From NCBI GenBank assembly GCA_021129895.1, contig JAJOKL010000161.1, forward strand, positions 1-16,746: a stretch of 16,746 nt of DNA. The letters run 5' to 3'. Below the pieces are notes generated by a model, which was not told the DNA's origin, made no database searches, and worked only from the letters and a program-made list of their open reading frames with translations. Source of the DNA: Candidatus Bipolaricaulota bacterium. GTDB lineage: Bacteria > Bipolaricaulota > Bipolaricaulia > Bipolaricaulales > Bipolaricaulaceae. Shown here one piece after another: positions 6,636 through 13,698 of the stretch. Made by a program: the position numbers and the translations under genes. Positions within the stretch are counted from its first letter, which is position 1; the number at the start of each line of letters is the position of its first letter.

Positions 6636-7375
6636 CCGGGGCCTCCAAGCGGGGCTGGACCTCCTACCTCACTGCGGCGGCGGCCCCGGCCCGGGTGCTG
6701 GGGCTGGTCCCCATGGTGTTCGACGTCCTGGACCTGCCGCGCCAGCTCGCCCATCAGCGGGAGTTCTGGGGCCAGGTCAGCCCCATGATCCACGACTACA
6801 CCGACCGGGGTCTCATCCGGGCGTTCGAAAGCTCCCCACGCGGGGCACGACTGGCCTGGCTGGTGGATCCCTACTCCTACCGCTACGCCTACACCATGCC
6901 CAAGCTCATCGTGCTGGGCTCCAACGACCCCTATTGGCCGGTGGATGCCCTCAGCCTTTACTGGGACGGCCTGCCGGATCCCAAGCTGGCGCTGATCGTG
7001 CCCAACTCCGGGCACGGCCTGGATGACCGGACCCGGGTACTGGACTCCCTGGGGGCCTTCTCCCACGCGGTGGCGGAAGGGACGCCCCTGCCCCAACTTG
7101 AGTTCTCCTTCTTCCCAGAGGAGGCGGGCCTGCGGGTCTCGGTACGGTCCGAGGAGGTCCCAGCGGAGGCCAGGCTGTGGACCGCGGAAAGCCCGGTGCG
7201 GGATTTCCGGGACGCCCACTGGACCAGCGCCCCCCTACCTGGGACGTCTTCGGGCTGGGAGGCCTCGCTGCCCCGCCCCCAGGCTGGCTACCTGGCCCTG
7301 TTCGCCGAGCTCGTATTCCGGTTGGGAGGGCTTCCCCTCCACGTCACCACCCCGGCCTGGGTAGTGGGCCCTTAG
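6629..7375 (+). CDS. PqaA-like alpha/beta hydrolase, C-terminal part (frameshifted)
   Basis: Remaining 248 residues of the same PhoPQ-related hydrolase. It carries the nucleophile elbow TGASKRGW (Ser6 in this fragment), the acid strand KLIVLGSNDPYWPVDAL (Asp100 the likely acid) and the catalytic His129 in PNSGHGLDD, followed by a beta-sandwich-like C-terminal domain. All three catalytic residues survive, so apart from the frameshift the enzyme looks intact. The GTG at 6629 is only the first possible start in this frame; nothing suggests real initiation there. The fragment lacks a signal peptide of its own. Joined to the upstream part it makes about 416 residues, near the family's usual size. 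Its TAG (7373-7375) overlaps the stop of the convergent nfnB gene. Confidence 0.82.
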   Translation: MVTGASKRGWTSYLTAAAAPARVLGLVPMVFDVLDLPRQLAHQREFWGQVSPMIHDYTDRGLIRAFESSPRGARLAWLVDPYSYRYAYTMPKLIVLGSNDPYWPVDALSLYWDGLPDPKLALIVPNSGHGLDDRTRVLDSLGAFSHAVAEGTPLPQLEFSFFPEEAGLRVSVRSEEVPAEARLWTAESPVRDFRDAHWTSAPLPGTSSGWEASLPRPQAGYLALFAELVFRLGGLPLHVTTPAWVVGP

Positions 7376-8757
7376 GCTCCCTTCTCCCGCAGATAGCGGT
7401 CGATGGCGGCGGCGGCTTTCTTCCCGGCGCCCATGGCGGAGATCACCGTGGCCGCCCCGGTGACGATATCGCCGCCGGCGAACACGCCCTCCCGGGAGGT
7501 AGTTCCGTCCTCGTCCGCTTGGATGGTGCCCCAGCGGGTGACCGCTAGCCCTGGGGTGGTACGAGGCACCAGGGGATGGGGCTGGTTGCCGATGGCGATG
7601 ACCGCCGTGTCTATCGTGATCACGAACTCCGATCCCTCGATGGGGATCGGCCGGCGTCGGCCGGATTCATCCGGGGGCCCCAGCTCCATCCGCACACACT
7701 CCACCGCGGAGAGCTCCCCGTGCTCCCCCAGGAACCGGACCGGGTTCACCAGGAAGTGGAACTCGATGTCCTCTTCTTTCGCGTGGCGGATCTCCTCCCG
7801 CCGGGCGGGCATCTCCGCCTCGGTCCGTCGGTACAGGACCAGCACCTCCTCCGCCCCTAGCCGAAGCGCGGTGCGGGCGGCGTCCATGGCCACGTTCCCC
7901 CCGCCGACCACCGCCACCCGGCGGCCCACCCGGATCGGGGTGTCGTATTCCGGGAACCGGTAGGCCCGCATCAGGTTCACCCGGGTGAGGAACTCGTTGG
8001 CCGAGTACACCCCGATCAGCGACTCCCCAGGGATCCCCAGGAACCGGGGCAGGCCGGCCCCGGTGCCCACGAACACCGCCTGGTAGCCATCCGCCAAAAG
8101 CTCGTCCACGGTGAACGTTTTCCCCACCACCGCGTTGGTCACCAGCTCCACCCCCATCGCCTGCAGGGTGGCGATCTCCGCCCGCACGATGTCCTTGGGG
8201 AGCCGGAACTCGGGGATCCCGTACATGAGCACCCCGCCCGGCTCATGCAGGGCCTCGAACATGGTCACCGCGTGGCCGGACCGGCGCAGGTCCACGGCAC
8301 AGGCCAGCCCCGCCGGCCCCGAGCCCACCACCGCCACCCGGAACCCGGTGGGGGCCCCCACCGGAGGCATCTCCATGCCCTGCTCCCGCTCCCAGTCGGC
8401 TGCGAACCGCTCCAGGCGGCCGATGGCCACCGGCTCGAACTTCTTGCCCAGGGTGCACAAGCCTTCACACTGGGTTTCCTGCGGGCACACCCGCCCGCAG
8501 ACGGCGGGGAGGGTGTTCGCCTCCTTGATCACCCGGATGGCGACCCGGAAATCCCCGTCGGCGATGTGGGCGATGAAGCGGGGGATATCGATCTCCACCG
8601 GACAGCCCCCGATGCAGGGGGCTTTCTGGCACCGGAGGCAGCGCTTGGCCTCCTCGATCGCTTCCTCCGGGGTATAGCCCAACGGGACTTCCTGAAAGTT
8701 GTGGATCCTGACGGCAGGGGCCTGTTCCCGCATGGGCACTCTGGTTTTCCGGATCAC
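7372..8757 (-). CDS. nfnB: NADH-dependent reduced ferredoxin:NADP+ oxidoreductase, large subunit
   Basis: 461-residue flavoprotein of the GltD/SudA type. The N-terminal domain has two cysteine sets, C40-x2-C43-x4-C48-x3-C52 and C87-x3-C91-x5-C97-x3-C101, for two [4Fe-4S] clusters. The FAD-binding loop VVGSGPAGLACAVDL (143-157), the NADP-binding loop VAVVGGGNVAMDAARTAL (281-298) and the closing FAD motif VFAGGDIVTGAATVISAMG (425-443) follow. With the next-encoded small subunit it forms the cytoplasmic NfnAB (SudBA) complex, which couples NADPH oxidation to reduction of NAD+ and ferredoxin by flavin-based bifurcation, and the reverse. A GltD-like role with glutamate synthase is less likely because the adjacent partner is NfnA. 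The GTG at 8757 overlaps the nfnA stop as GTGA; the longer open frame upstream would run through nfnA. Its TAA interlocks with the convergent hydrolase's TAG. Confidence 0.9.
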   Translation of the reverse strand: MIRKTRVPMREQAPAVRIHNFQEVPLGYTPEEAIEEAKRCLRCQKAPCIGGCPVEIDIPRFIAHIADGDFRVAIRVIKEANTLPAVCGRVCPQETQCEGLCTLGKKFEPVAIGRLERFAADWEREQGMEMPPVGAPTGFRVAVVGSGPAGLACAVDLRRSGHAVTMFEALHEPGGVLMYGIPEFRLPKDIVRAEIATLQAMGVELVTNAVVGKTFTVDELLADGYQAVFVGTGAGLPRFLGIPGESLIGVYSANEFLTRVNLMRAYRFPEYDTPIRVGRRVAVVGGGNVAMDAARTALRLGAEEVLVLYRRTEAEMPARREEIRHAKEEDIEFHFLVNPVRFLGEHGELSAVECVRMELGPPDESGRRRPIPIEGSEFVITIDTAVIAIGNQPHPLVPRTTPGLAVTRWGTIQADEDGTTSREGVFAGGDIVTGAATVISAMGAGKKAAAAIDRYLREKGA

Positions 8758-9596
8758 GCCGTGGCCTCCTCTAGTGCTGCCTTGAACTGCTCCAGGGCGC
8801 AGCGCTCCTCCTCCTTGAACGCCGCCAGGCGGGCCATCAAAAGGTCCCAGTTCACCTGATCCCCACGGAACTCGGGCCCGTCCACGCAGGCGAACCGGAC
8901 TCTGCCGTCCACCTCCACCCGACAGGCCCCGCACATGCCGGTGCCATCCACCATGATCGGGTTGAGGGAGACGATGATCGGCACCCCGGCCTCTTGGCAT
9001 GCAAGGGAGCAGAACTTCATCATGATGGCCGGGCCGATGGCCCAGGCCCGGGCCACTCGCTCCTTTTCAAGCAACTCCTTCAACGGCTCGGTGACGAGGC
9101 CCTTCCGGCCGTGGGAACCGTCGTCGGTGGTGACGATGAGCTCGTCGCACACCTGGGCCAGGCGATCGAGCCAAAATAAAAGGCCCCGGGTTCGGGCCCC
9201 GGCGATACAGATGACTTCGTTTCCTGCCTCCTTCAACGCCCGTGCCACCGGATAGATGGGGGCGATCCCCACCCCACCGGCCACACATACCACGGTGCCG
9301 TAATCCTCGATCTCCGAGGGTTCCCCCAATGGCCCCACCACGTCCGCCAGGGAATCCCCCCCGTGGAAGCGTTCCTCCATCTCCATCGTGGTCTTGCCCA
9401 CAGCCTGGACTACCAACGTAATGGTTCCGCAGTCCGGGTCCCAATCGGCCAGGGTAAGGGGGATGCGCTCCCCTCGCTCGTGCAGGCGGATCACCGCGAA
9501 TTGACCCGCCTGAGCCGCCCTGGCCACCAGCGGTGCTTGCACCACATATTCGGTGATTTGATCAGCAAGATTGCGCTTTTTTACTATGGCGTACAT
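8754..9596 (-). CDS. nfnA: NADH-dependent reduced ferredoxin:NADP+ oxidoreductase, small subunit
   Basis: 280-residue ferredoxin-NADP reductase-like subunit (SudB type). A beta-barrel FAD domain with RIPLTLAD (44-51) is followed by the nucleotide-binding domain with VVCVAGGVGIAPIYPVARAL (102-121). A C-terminal [2Fe-2S] site has C222, C225 and C237 in MCGACRV and RFACVDGPEF. Asp217 in MVDGTGMC fits the unusual Asp-plus-three-Cys ligation described for NfnA proteins. This subunit handles NAD(H) and electron delivery, pairing with NfnB encoded next. The ATG at 9596 has a strong ribosome binding site, GGAGGTGA, four bases upstream. The gene is divergent from the Nudix gene across 85 bp. The set implies ferredoxin-based anaerobic metabolism. 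Confidence 0.9.
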   Translation of the reverse strand: MYAIVKKRNLADQITEYVVQAPLVARAAQAGQFAVIRLHERGERIPLTLADWDPDCGTITLVVQAVGKTTMEMEERFHGGDSLADVVGPLGEPSEIEDYGTVVCVAGGVGIAPIYPVARALKEAGNEVICIAGARTRGLLFWLDRLAQVCDELIVTTDDGSHGRKGLVTEPLKELLEKERVARAWAIGPAIMMKFCSLACQEAGVPIIVSLNPIMVDGTGMCGACRVEVDGRVRFACVDGPEFRGDQVNWDLLMARLAAFKEEERCALEQFKAALEEATA

Positions 9597-9600
9597 CCGG

Positions 9601-9608
9601 TCACCTCC
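9601..9608 (-). promoter_or_regulatory. strong ribosome binding site of nfnA
   Basis: The minus strand reads GGAGGTGA four bases before the nfnA ATG. It contrasts with the divergent Nudix gene, which has no such site. Confidence 0.75.
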
Positions 9609-9669
9609 GGTTCATGGGATTGGCGAGGAATTGTCGCCTAACCGGCAGGGGACGCAACCGAAATGGGGT

Positions 9670-9675
9670 TAGAAT
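9670..9675 (+). promoter_or_regulatory. candidate -10 box (TAGAAT) for a leaderless Nudix transcript
   Basis: TAGAAT ends 6 nt before the Nudix ATG at 9682, which puts the expected transcription start at or within a base of the ATG. No Shine-Dalgarno is present. No good -35 hexamer is found at 16-18 bp. Confidence 0.4.
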
Positions 9676-9681
9676 CGTGGC

Positions 9682-10326
9682 ATGGCGTACCTGTACCTGG
9701 AGCACGACGGGCGGGTGTACACAGTACGGCGGGGGGGCCAGCTCACCCTGCCACATGAGACCGAGGAAATCCCGTTTCCCTACCGGGTGCTTTACCGCCT
9801 GCCCTGGGGGGAGGAGGGGGTAGCCATCGCCGCCCCCCAGCTCAAACAGCATCCCCGGGACTGGATTGGGAAAGACGAGGTCCCCTTACGGGAAGACGCG
9901 GCCCCGATCCTGAGGGAAGCGGTACATCGGAGCTTGCCCCGGGCGGTGGCCGAGGCGGTGATCGAGGAGGGGGGAAAGATACTGCTAGTGAAGGCGGCCC
10001 GGGGGCTCACCCAGGGCATGTGGTCTCTGCCCGGGGGGTTCCTAGGGTTCGGGGAAGCACCGGAGGAGGCGGTGCGGCGGGAAGTGGAGGAAGAACTGGG
10101 GGCACCCTGCCGGGTCGAGGAACTCCTAGGGGTGCGGGCGAAGGTGGGGGTGCACACCGGCTTGCACTGGCTGATGTTCTTCTATCGGGCCATCCTGCTG
10201 GGGGAGCCCCGCCCGGCCCCGGACGAGATCGCCGAGGTACGCTGGTTCGATAAAAAAGAGGCGGCCGATCGCCTCTGCGACGAGACGATGGCCGCCTTCC
10301 TGCACTCGCTGAATCTCTGGGACTAG
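9682..10326 (+). CDS. Nudix hydrolase with an unassigned N-terminal domain
   Basis: 214-residue protein. The C-terminal 120 residues are a Nudix domain with a complete box at 119-141 (G-x5-E-x7-REVEEELGA), preceded by QGMWSLPGG, the usual lead-in. Nudix enzymes cleave nucleoside diphosphates linked to another group, with Mg2+ held by the box glutamates; the substrate here cannot be read. The first 90 residues are beta-rich (YLYLEHDGRVYTVRRGGQ), with aromatic and Pro residues and no cysteines, so they are not the zinc ribbon of NudC/NADH pyrophosphatases. The ATG at 9682 is the first codon after a TAGAAT box. The TAG stop lies within CTAG, shared with the stop of the convergent beta-barrel gene. 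Confidence 0.87.
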   Translation: MAYLYLEHDGRVYTVRRGGQLTLPHETEEIPFPYRVLYRLPWGEEGVAIAAPQLKQHPRDWIGKDEVPLREDAAPILREAVHRSLPRAVAEAVIEEGGKILLVKAARGLTQGMWSLPGGFLGFGEAPEEAVRREVEEELGAPCRVEELLGVRAKVGVHTGLHWLMFFYRAILLGEPRPAPDEIAEVRWFDKKEAADRLCDETMAAFLHSLNLWD

Positions 10327-11444
10327 CCTCCGCGCCACTCGGAAAGCCAGGGGCTTAGGTCCATCCCCACCGAGATCAGAAAGTCCTGGGTCCAGCCCGG
10401 TGCCTCGGCCACCTTGGAGAACGTGACCTGCAGGGACACATCGGCCAGCCCCAGATTCACGGTCAAGGAGAAGGCCGCCGACTGATCCCCGGCCGGCACT
10501 TGCCCCAGGGGCTTCACCTGGCGCAGGGAGTACTCGGCCCGGAAGGTGGTGGTGTCGTTGAGCTGGTAGTCGTAGGAAGCGGTGAGGGTGAGGGTGTACT
10601 GCTCCATGATGTTGTAGGGCCCGGAAAGACTTGCCCTAAGCAGGAGCTGAGAGCCCGGCTCCGGGGCCACCGCCCCGTCCGCCGAGAGAGTCAAGAGGAA
10701 ATCCCGCGCCTCGTTCCTGGGATCCACCAGCTCGTACCCCACCCCGGCCTGGATCGCATAGCCACAGTACCGCTTGTTCCCGGTGGCCAACACTATGTCC
10801 TCGATGGTCAGTAGCGCCCGGGCGTCCAGGGTGAGTCCGGTGGCGGCTTCGATCTCCGCTTCGATGGCGGCCACCAGCTCCGAAACGGTGGGGTATTCCG
10901 CGGCCGCTCCGATGATCTCCGCTACCCGCAACAGGACCTGTTCGTCCAGTGACGCTGGGATGGCGTTCAACTGGAGCAACTTGGCCTCGATCCGGTAGGC
11001 CTTGGCCAGCGGGGTGACGTCGGTGAAGTGCCCGTAACCCAAGCCGGCCCGTACCTCCACCCCGGGGAGGGCGAAGCCGGAGGCCCAAGAGGACTCCAGG
11101 CCGCCGAATGCGAAGTAAGGCTCGCCCTCATCCCAGTACCGCCGCACCGTGGCCGAAGCCTGCCCCGTCACCCCGGCCGGCCGCAGGCCGAGTAGATTGA
11201 TCTCCCCGGCCCCGGTCAGGGCGTACCCGAAGCTGGGGGAGTCGTAGAGGGTGTTATAGCTAGCGAACAGCCGACCGGAGCTGATATCAGGCCCGGGCGT
11301 GGCCGGATCGTCGTAGTGTCGGTAATAAAAGCTCAGCGTGAGATCCTTCAGATACGTCTCCGGCACCACGTACATGCACAGGCTTTGGGACACGCCCCCT
11401 GCCGCTGCTGCCAATAGAACCACCACAACCAACCATGTCTTCAT
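10323..11444 (-). CDS. predicted outer-membrane beta-barrel protein
   Basis: 373 residues from the chosen start. A signal peptide (MKTWLVVVVLLAAAAGGVSQS) is followed by many alternating amphipathic strands: LTLSFYYRHYDD, FGYALTGAGEINLLG, VEVRAGLGYGHFTD, YAIQAGVGYELV, QYTLTLTASYDYQL, TTTFRAEYSLRQV, AAFSLTVNLGLADVSLQVTF. Turns often carry Asp, Pro or Gly. A helical-looking segment (about 146-222) interrupts the strands. No family was recognised, and the C-terminus (SEWRGG) lacks the usual terminal aromatic, so outer-membrane placement is inferred. The frame allows a GTG three codons earlier, but the ATG at 11444 is preferred because GAGGTGA sits about five bases before it. It ends tail-to-tail with the Nudix gene, stop codons overlapping in CTAG. 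Confidence 0.7.
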   Translation of the reverse strand: MKTWLVVVVLLAAAAGGVSQSLCMYVVPETYLKDLTLSFYYRHYDDPATPGPDISSGRLFASYNTLYDSPSFGYALTGAGEINLLGLRPAGVTGQASATVRRYWDEGEPYFAFGGLESSWASGFALPGVEVRAGLGYGHFTDVTPLAKAYRIEAKLLQLNAIPASLDEQVLLRVAEIIGAAAEYPTVSELVAAIEAEIEAATGLTLDARALLTIEDIVLATGNKRYCGYAIQAGVGYELVDPRNEARDFLLTLSADGAVAPEPGSQLLLRASLSGPYNIMEQYTLTLTASYDYQLNDTTTFRAEYSLRQVKPLGQVPAGDQSAAFSLTVNLGLADVSLQVTFSKVAEAPGWTQDFLISVGMDLSPWLSEWRGG

Positions 11445-11458
11445 CACGATCACCTCAG

Positions 11459-11464
11459 ATTCTA
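11459..11464 (-). promoter_or_regulatory. candidate -10 box (TAGAAT) of the beta-barrel gene
   Basis: The minus strand reads AAAATAGAATCTGAGGTGATC: a TAGAAT box followed directly by the ribosome binding site. The -35 region at 17 bp (GAACAC) is weak. This AT-rich patch stands out in the 84-bp gap between the polymerase IV stop and the beta-barrel start. Confidence 0.45.
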
Positions 11465-11528
11465 TTTTAGCGGCGACGGCAGTGTTCTGCCGGGCCCGGG
11501 AAAAACAAGCGGGGGACCGTCGCTTCCC

Positions 11529-12677
11529 TCAGCGGGGCCGTCCGTCCGTGCCCAAGGTCACTGCCCCTTCCCCGAACCGCCGGCGTGCATCGACCACGGC
11601 TTGGGCAAGCTCGTCGGAAGCGAACAGGTGCAGGGGGCGGAATTCGGCCTGGGTAAGCCCGCCCACCCCTACCCCTAGCAGCCGCACCCCCCGCCCCTCC
11701 CCCTCCACCCGGGCCAACAAACTGAGGGCCGCTTCCGCGATGAGGAGCGCATGGTCGGTGGGCTCCGGCAGCCTCAGCTGCCGGGTGTTGGTAGTGAAAT
11801 CGGACCAGCGGACCTTGAGCCGCACCACCCGCCCCAGCAGGCCCTGGGCCCTGAGCCGGCCCGCCACCTTGAGGGCCAGCTCCCGTACCTGCCCTCGGAT
11901 CTCCTCCCCATCATGGAGGTCCTCCGGATAGGTGATCTCCTGGGAGATGCTTTTGACCTCCCGCTCAGCGGCCACCGGGGAATCGTCCAGGCCCCGGGCC
12001 AGCCGCCACAGGTGGACCCCGCTTCTGGGCCCGAACCAGGAGGAGAGGAGGGACACGTCCACCGCCCGCAGGTCCGCTATCGTGTGGATCCCCCTGGCCT
12101 CCAACCGCTGGGCGGTCTTGGGCCCGATGCCCCACAGCCTGTCCACCGGCAGCGGGTCCAGGAACCCCTGTACGTCCTCGGGACGCAGCACCAGCAACCC
12201 ACCCGGTTTGGCGGCAGCGGAGGCCAACTTCGCCAGGAGCTTGTTCTGGGCCAGGCCCACGGAACAGGTGAGGCCCAGCTCGCGGGGGATGCGGGCGTGG
12301 ATCTCCTGGGCCACCCGTTCGGGGGGGCCGTGCAGCCCTTCAGTCCCGGTGAGATCCAAAAACGCCTCGTCCAGGGAGACCGGCTCCACCAGGGGGGTGT
12401 ACTCCTGCAGGATCCCCCTGATCTTCGTGGCCAGCTCTTCGTACCGCTCAAAGCGGGGGGCGATGAACACCCCATGTGGACAAAGCTTCCTGGCTTTGGC
12501 CATGGGCATGGCGGAGTGCACCCCGAACGCCCGGGCCTCGTAGGAGGCGGTGGCCACCACCCCCCGGGGGCCCAGTCCCCCTACGATCACCGGCTTCCCT
12601 TTAAGGGACGGGTTGTCGAGCTGCTCCACGGACGCGTAGAAGGCGTCCATGTCCACATGGAGGATCCAGCGGTTCAC
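11529..12677 (-). CDS. dinB: DNA polymerase IV (Y-family)
   Basis: 382-residue error-prone translesion polymerase. Palm motifs are intact: HVDMDAFYASVEQ (7-19, Asp9 and Asp11) and SLDEAFLDLTG (101-111, Asp103 and Glu104), giving the catalytic metal-binding acids. The little-finger region and LWGIGPKTAQRL, the helix-hairpin-helix segment (181-192), follow. The tail ends RRFGEGAVTLGTDGR, as in typical Pol IV; no clear beta-clamp peptide of the QL-x-LF type is seen at the extreme C-terminus. The start is GTG at 12677, giving VNRWILHVDMDAF; the frame runs further upstream but only over the neighbouring gene. No Shine-Dalgarno is present; a TACGAT box ends 6 nt before the GTG. The propeller gene ends 16 bp upstream, so co-transcription is also possible. 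Confidence 0.93.
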   Translation of the reverse strand: MNRWILHVDMDAFYASVEQLDNPSLKGKPVIVGGLGPRGVVATASYEARAFGVHSAMPMAKARKLCPHGVFIAPRFERYEELATKIRGILQEYTPLVEPVSLDEAFLDLTGTEGLHGPPERVAQEIHARIPRELGLTCSVGLAQNKLLAKLASAAAKPGGLLVLRPEDVQGFLDPLPVDRLWGIGPKTAQRLEARGIHTIADLRAVDVSLLSSWFGPRSGVHLWRLARGLDDSPVAAEREVKSISQEITYPEDLHDGEEIRGQVRELALKVAGRLRAQGLLGRVVRLKVRWSDFTTNTRQLRLPEPTDHALLIAEAALSLLARVEGEGRGVRLLGVGVGGLTQAEFRPLHLFASDELAQAVVDARRRFGEGAVTLGTDGRPR

Positions 12678-12693
12678 GTCTTGATCGTACCCC

Positions 12694-13632
12694 CTACTCG
12701 GGCGCCCGTACCAGTAGCTCCTGCCAGCCGGCCCCGTCCCAGCGCAGCAACCTGTACCCACCCTCCTCGTGTTCCACCGCCACGATGATCCCGGTCCTCC
12801 CCCAGCGGACCCACACCGCCCCCTCGCTCCCGGGGAGCGGGGACGTCTCCCCGCTATCCACATCGTAGATGTAGACCCGCTGGGTACCACCAGGGGGAGC
12901 GGCGACGAACGCCAGCTCGTACCCCTCCGGGGAGAACGATGGGCTCAAGGCGGGGGTGGCCAGCCGGGCCGCCTCCCCCTCCTCCAGGTTCACCAGGCAC
13001 AGGCTGGTGATGGGATCCACTTCCGGCAGCGTGAGCCCGGGGCGGTCCGCTATCACCAGGGCCAGGAACTCGCCGGAGGGGGCGAGGTCCATGAACAACC
13101 GGGGCCATAGGGAGAGGAACATCTGGCAGTCCTCCTCCGGGCAATCGAACCCAACCACTGGCTCCCCGGCCGGCCCCACCAGCTCCCCAGCCCGACCGAT
13201 GGTGAATACCCGCTCACCGAACGTGAGATACGTGAGCACATCGGCTGCCAAAAGTTCATCCTTCCCCGTGTCCGGCTCCAGGCGGTGGAGCTCGAGCCGT
13301 TCCTCGGGGGCAGCCAGGTAGAGGATCACGCTTTCCGTCTGAAGGTAGGTGGGGGTGAGCAGGGGGTAGTCGGCCTCAAGCAGCACCTCCGGGGCCCCGA
13401 CCAAGGGCAGGCGCAGGAGTCGCCACTTCTCGGGAACGGGGAACTCCTCCCCTTGCACCACCACCGTGGCCAGGAGCTCGTCCCCCCCAGGGGACCACAC
13501 CAGGTCGCCCGCCCCTTCCCGCTCCCCAAGCGGAAGCAGAGGGCGCTCCAGGGCCCCGTCTTCCCCCACCAGCCACACCGCCCCGCCTCCGGTGATCCAC
13601 GGCTCGTACTCCCCAGCCTCGTTCAACACCAC
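12694..13632 (-). CDS. beta-propeller-like protein, probably a truncated lipoprotein
   Basis: 312 residues from the GTG at 13632, with repeated TolB/WD40-like blade sequences: DLVWSPGGDELLATVVV, FMDLAPSGEFLALVIAD, SPSFSPEGYELAFVAA, TQRVYIYDVDSGETSPL. Such secreted propellers usually mediate protein contacts; the role here is unknown. The frame stays open to 13698, and the extra residues (PLLPGCLAPFNFPAEG, then GPGGELAV) look genuine. LLPGC resembles the lipobox of a lipoprotein signal peptide, but the TAA at 13699-13701 cuts the frame just before where the signal helix should be. The gene thus seems to have lost its signal peptide, and the 13632 start is only the first available codon. It precedes dinB by 16 bp. 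Confidence 0.6.
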   Translation of the reverse strand: MVLNEAGEYEPWITGGGAVWLVGEDGALERPLLPLGEREGAGDLVWSPGGDELLATVVVQGEEFPVPEKWRLLRLPLVGAPEVLLEADYPLLTPTYLQTESVILYLAAPEERLELHRLEPDTGKDELLAADVLTYLTFGERVFTIGRAGELVGPAGEPVVGFDCPEEDCQMFLSLWPRLFMDLAPSGEFLALVIADRPGLTLPEVDPITSLCLVNLEEGEAARLATPALSPSFSPEGYELAFVAAPPGGTQRVYIYDVDSGETSPLPGSEGAVWVRWGRTGIIVAVEHEEGGYRLLRWDGAGWQELLVRAPE

Positions 13633-13698
13633 CGCCAGCTCCCCTCCGGGCCCCTCCGCCGGGAAATTGAACGGGGCGAGACATCCAGGGAGAAGAGG

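Noticed and set aside
8758..9000. N-terminal extension of nfnB by 81 residues
   Set aside because: It would overlap nfnA entirely; the GTGA overlap at 8754-8757 is a natural start and the protein then has the normal length.
11751..12788. 345-codon open frame antisense to dinB
   Set aside because: Low-complexity Gly/Pro/His product; the opposite strand encodes a complete DNA polymerase IV with catalytic residues.
12678..12890. N-terminal extension of dinB by 71 residues
   Set aside because: It runs over the propeller gene in another frame and adds Gly/Arg-rich residues before the usual Y-family beginning.
13285..13698. Upstream extension of the FN3 frame
   Set aside because: The added residues look like antisense of the propeller gene (Gln/His/Pro/Gly-rich, no domain), so the real FN3 coding starts near 13699.
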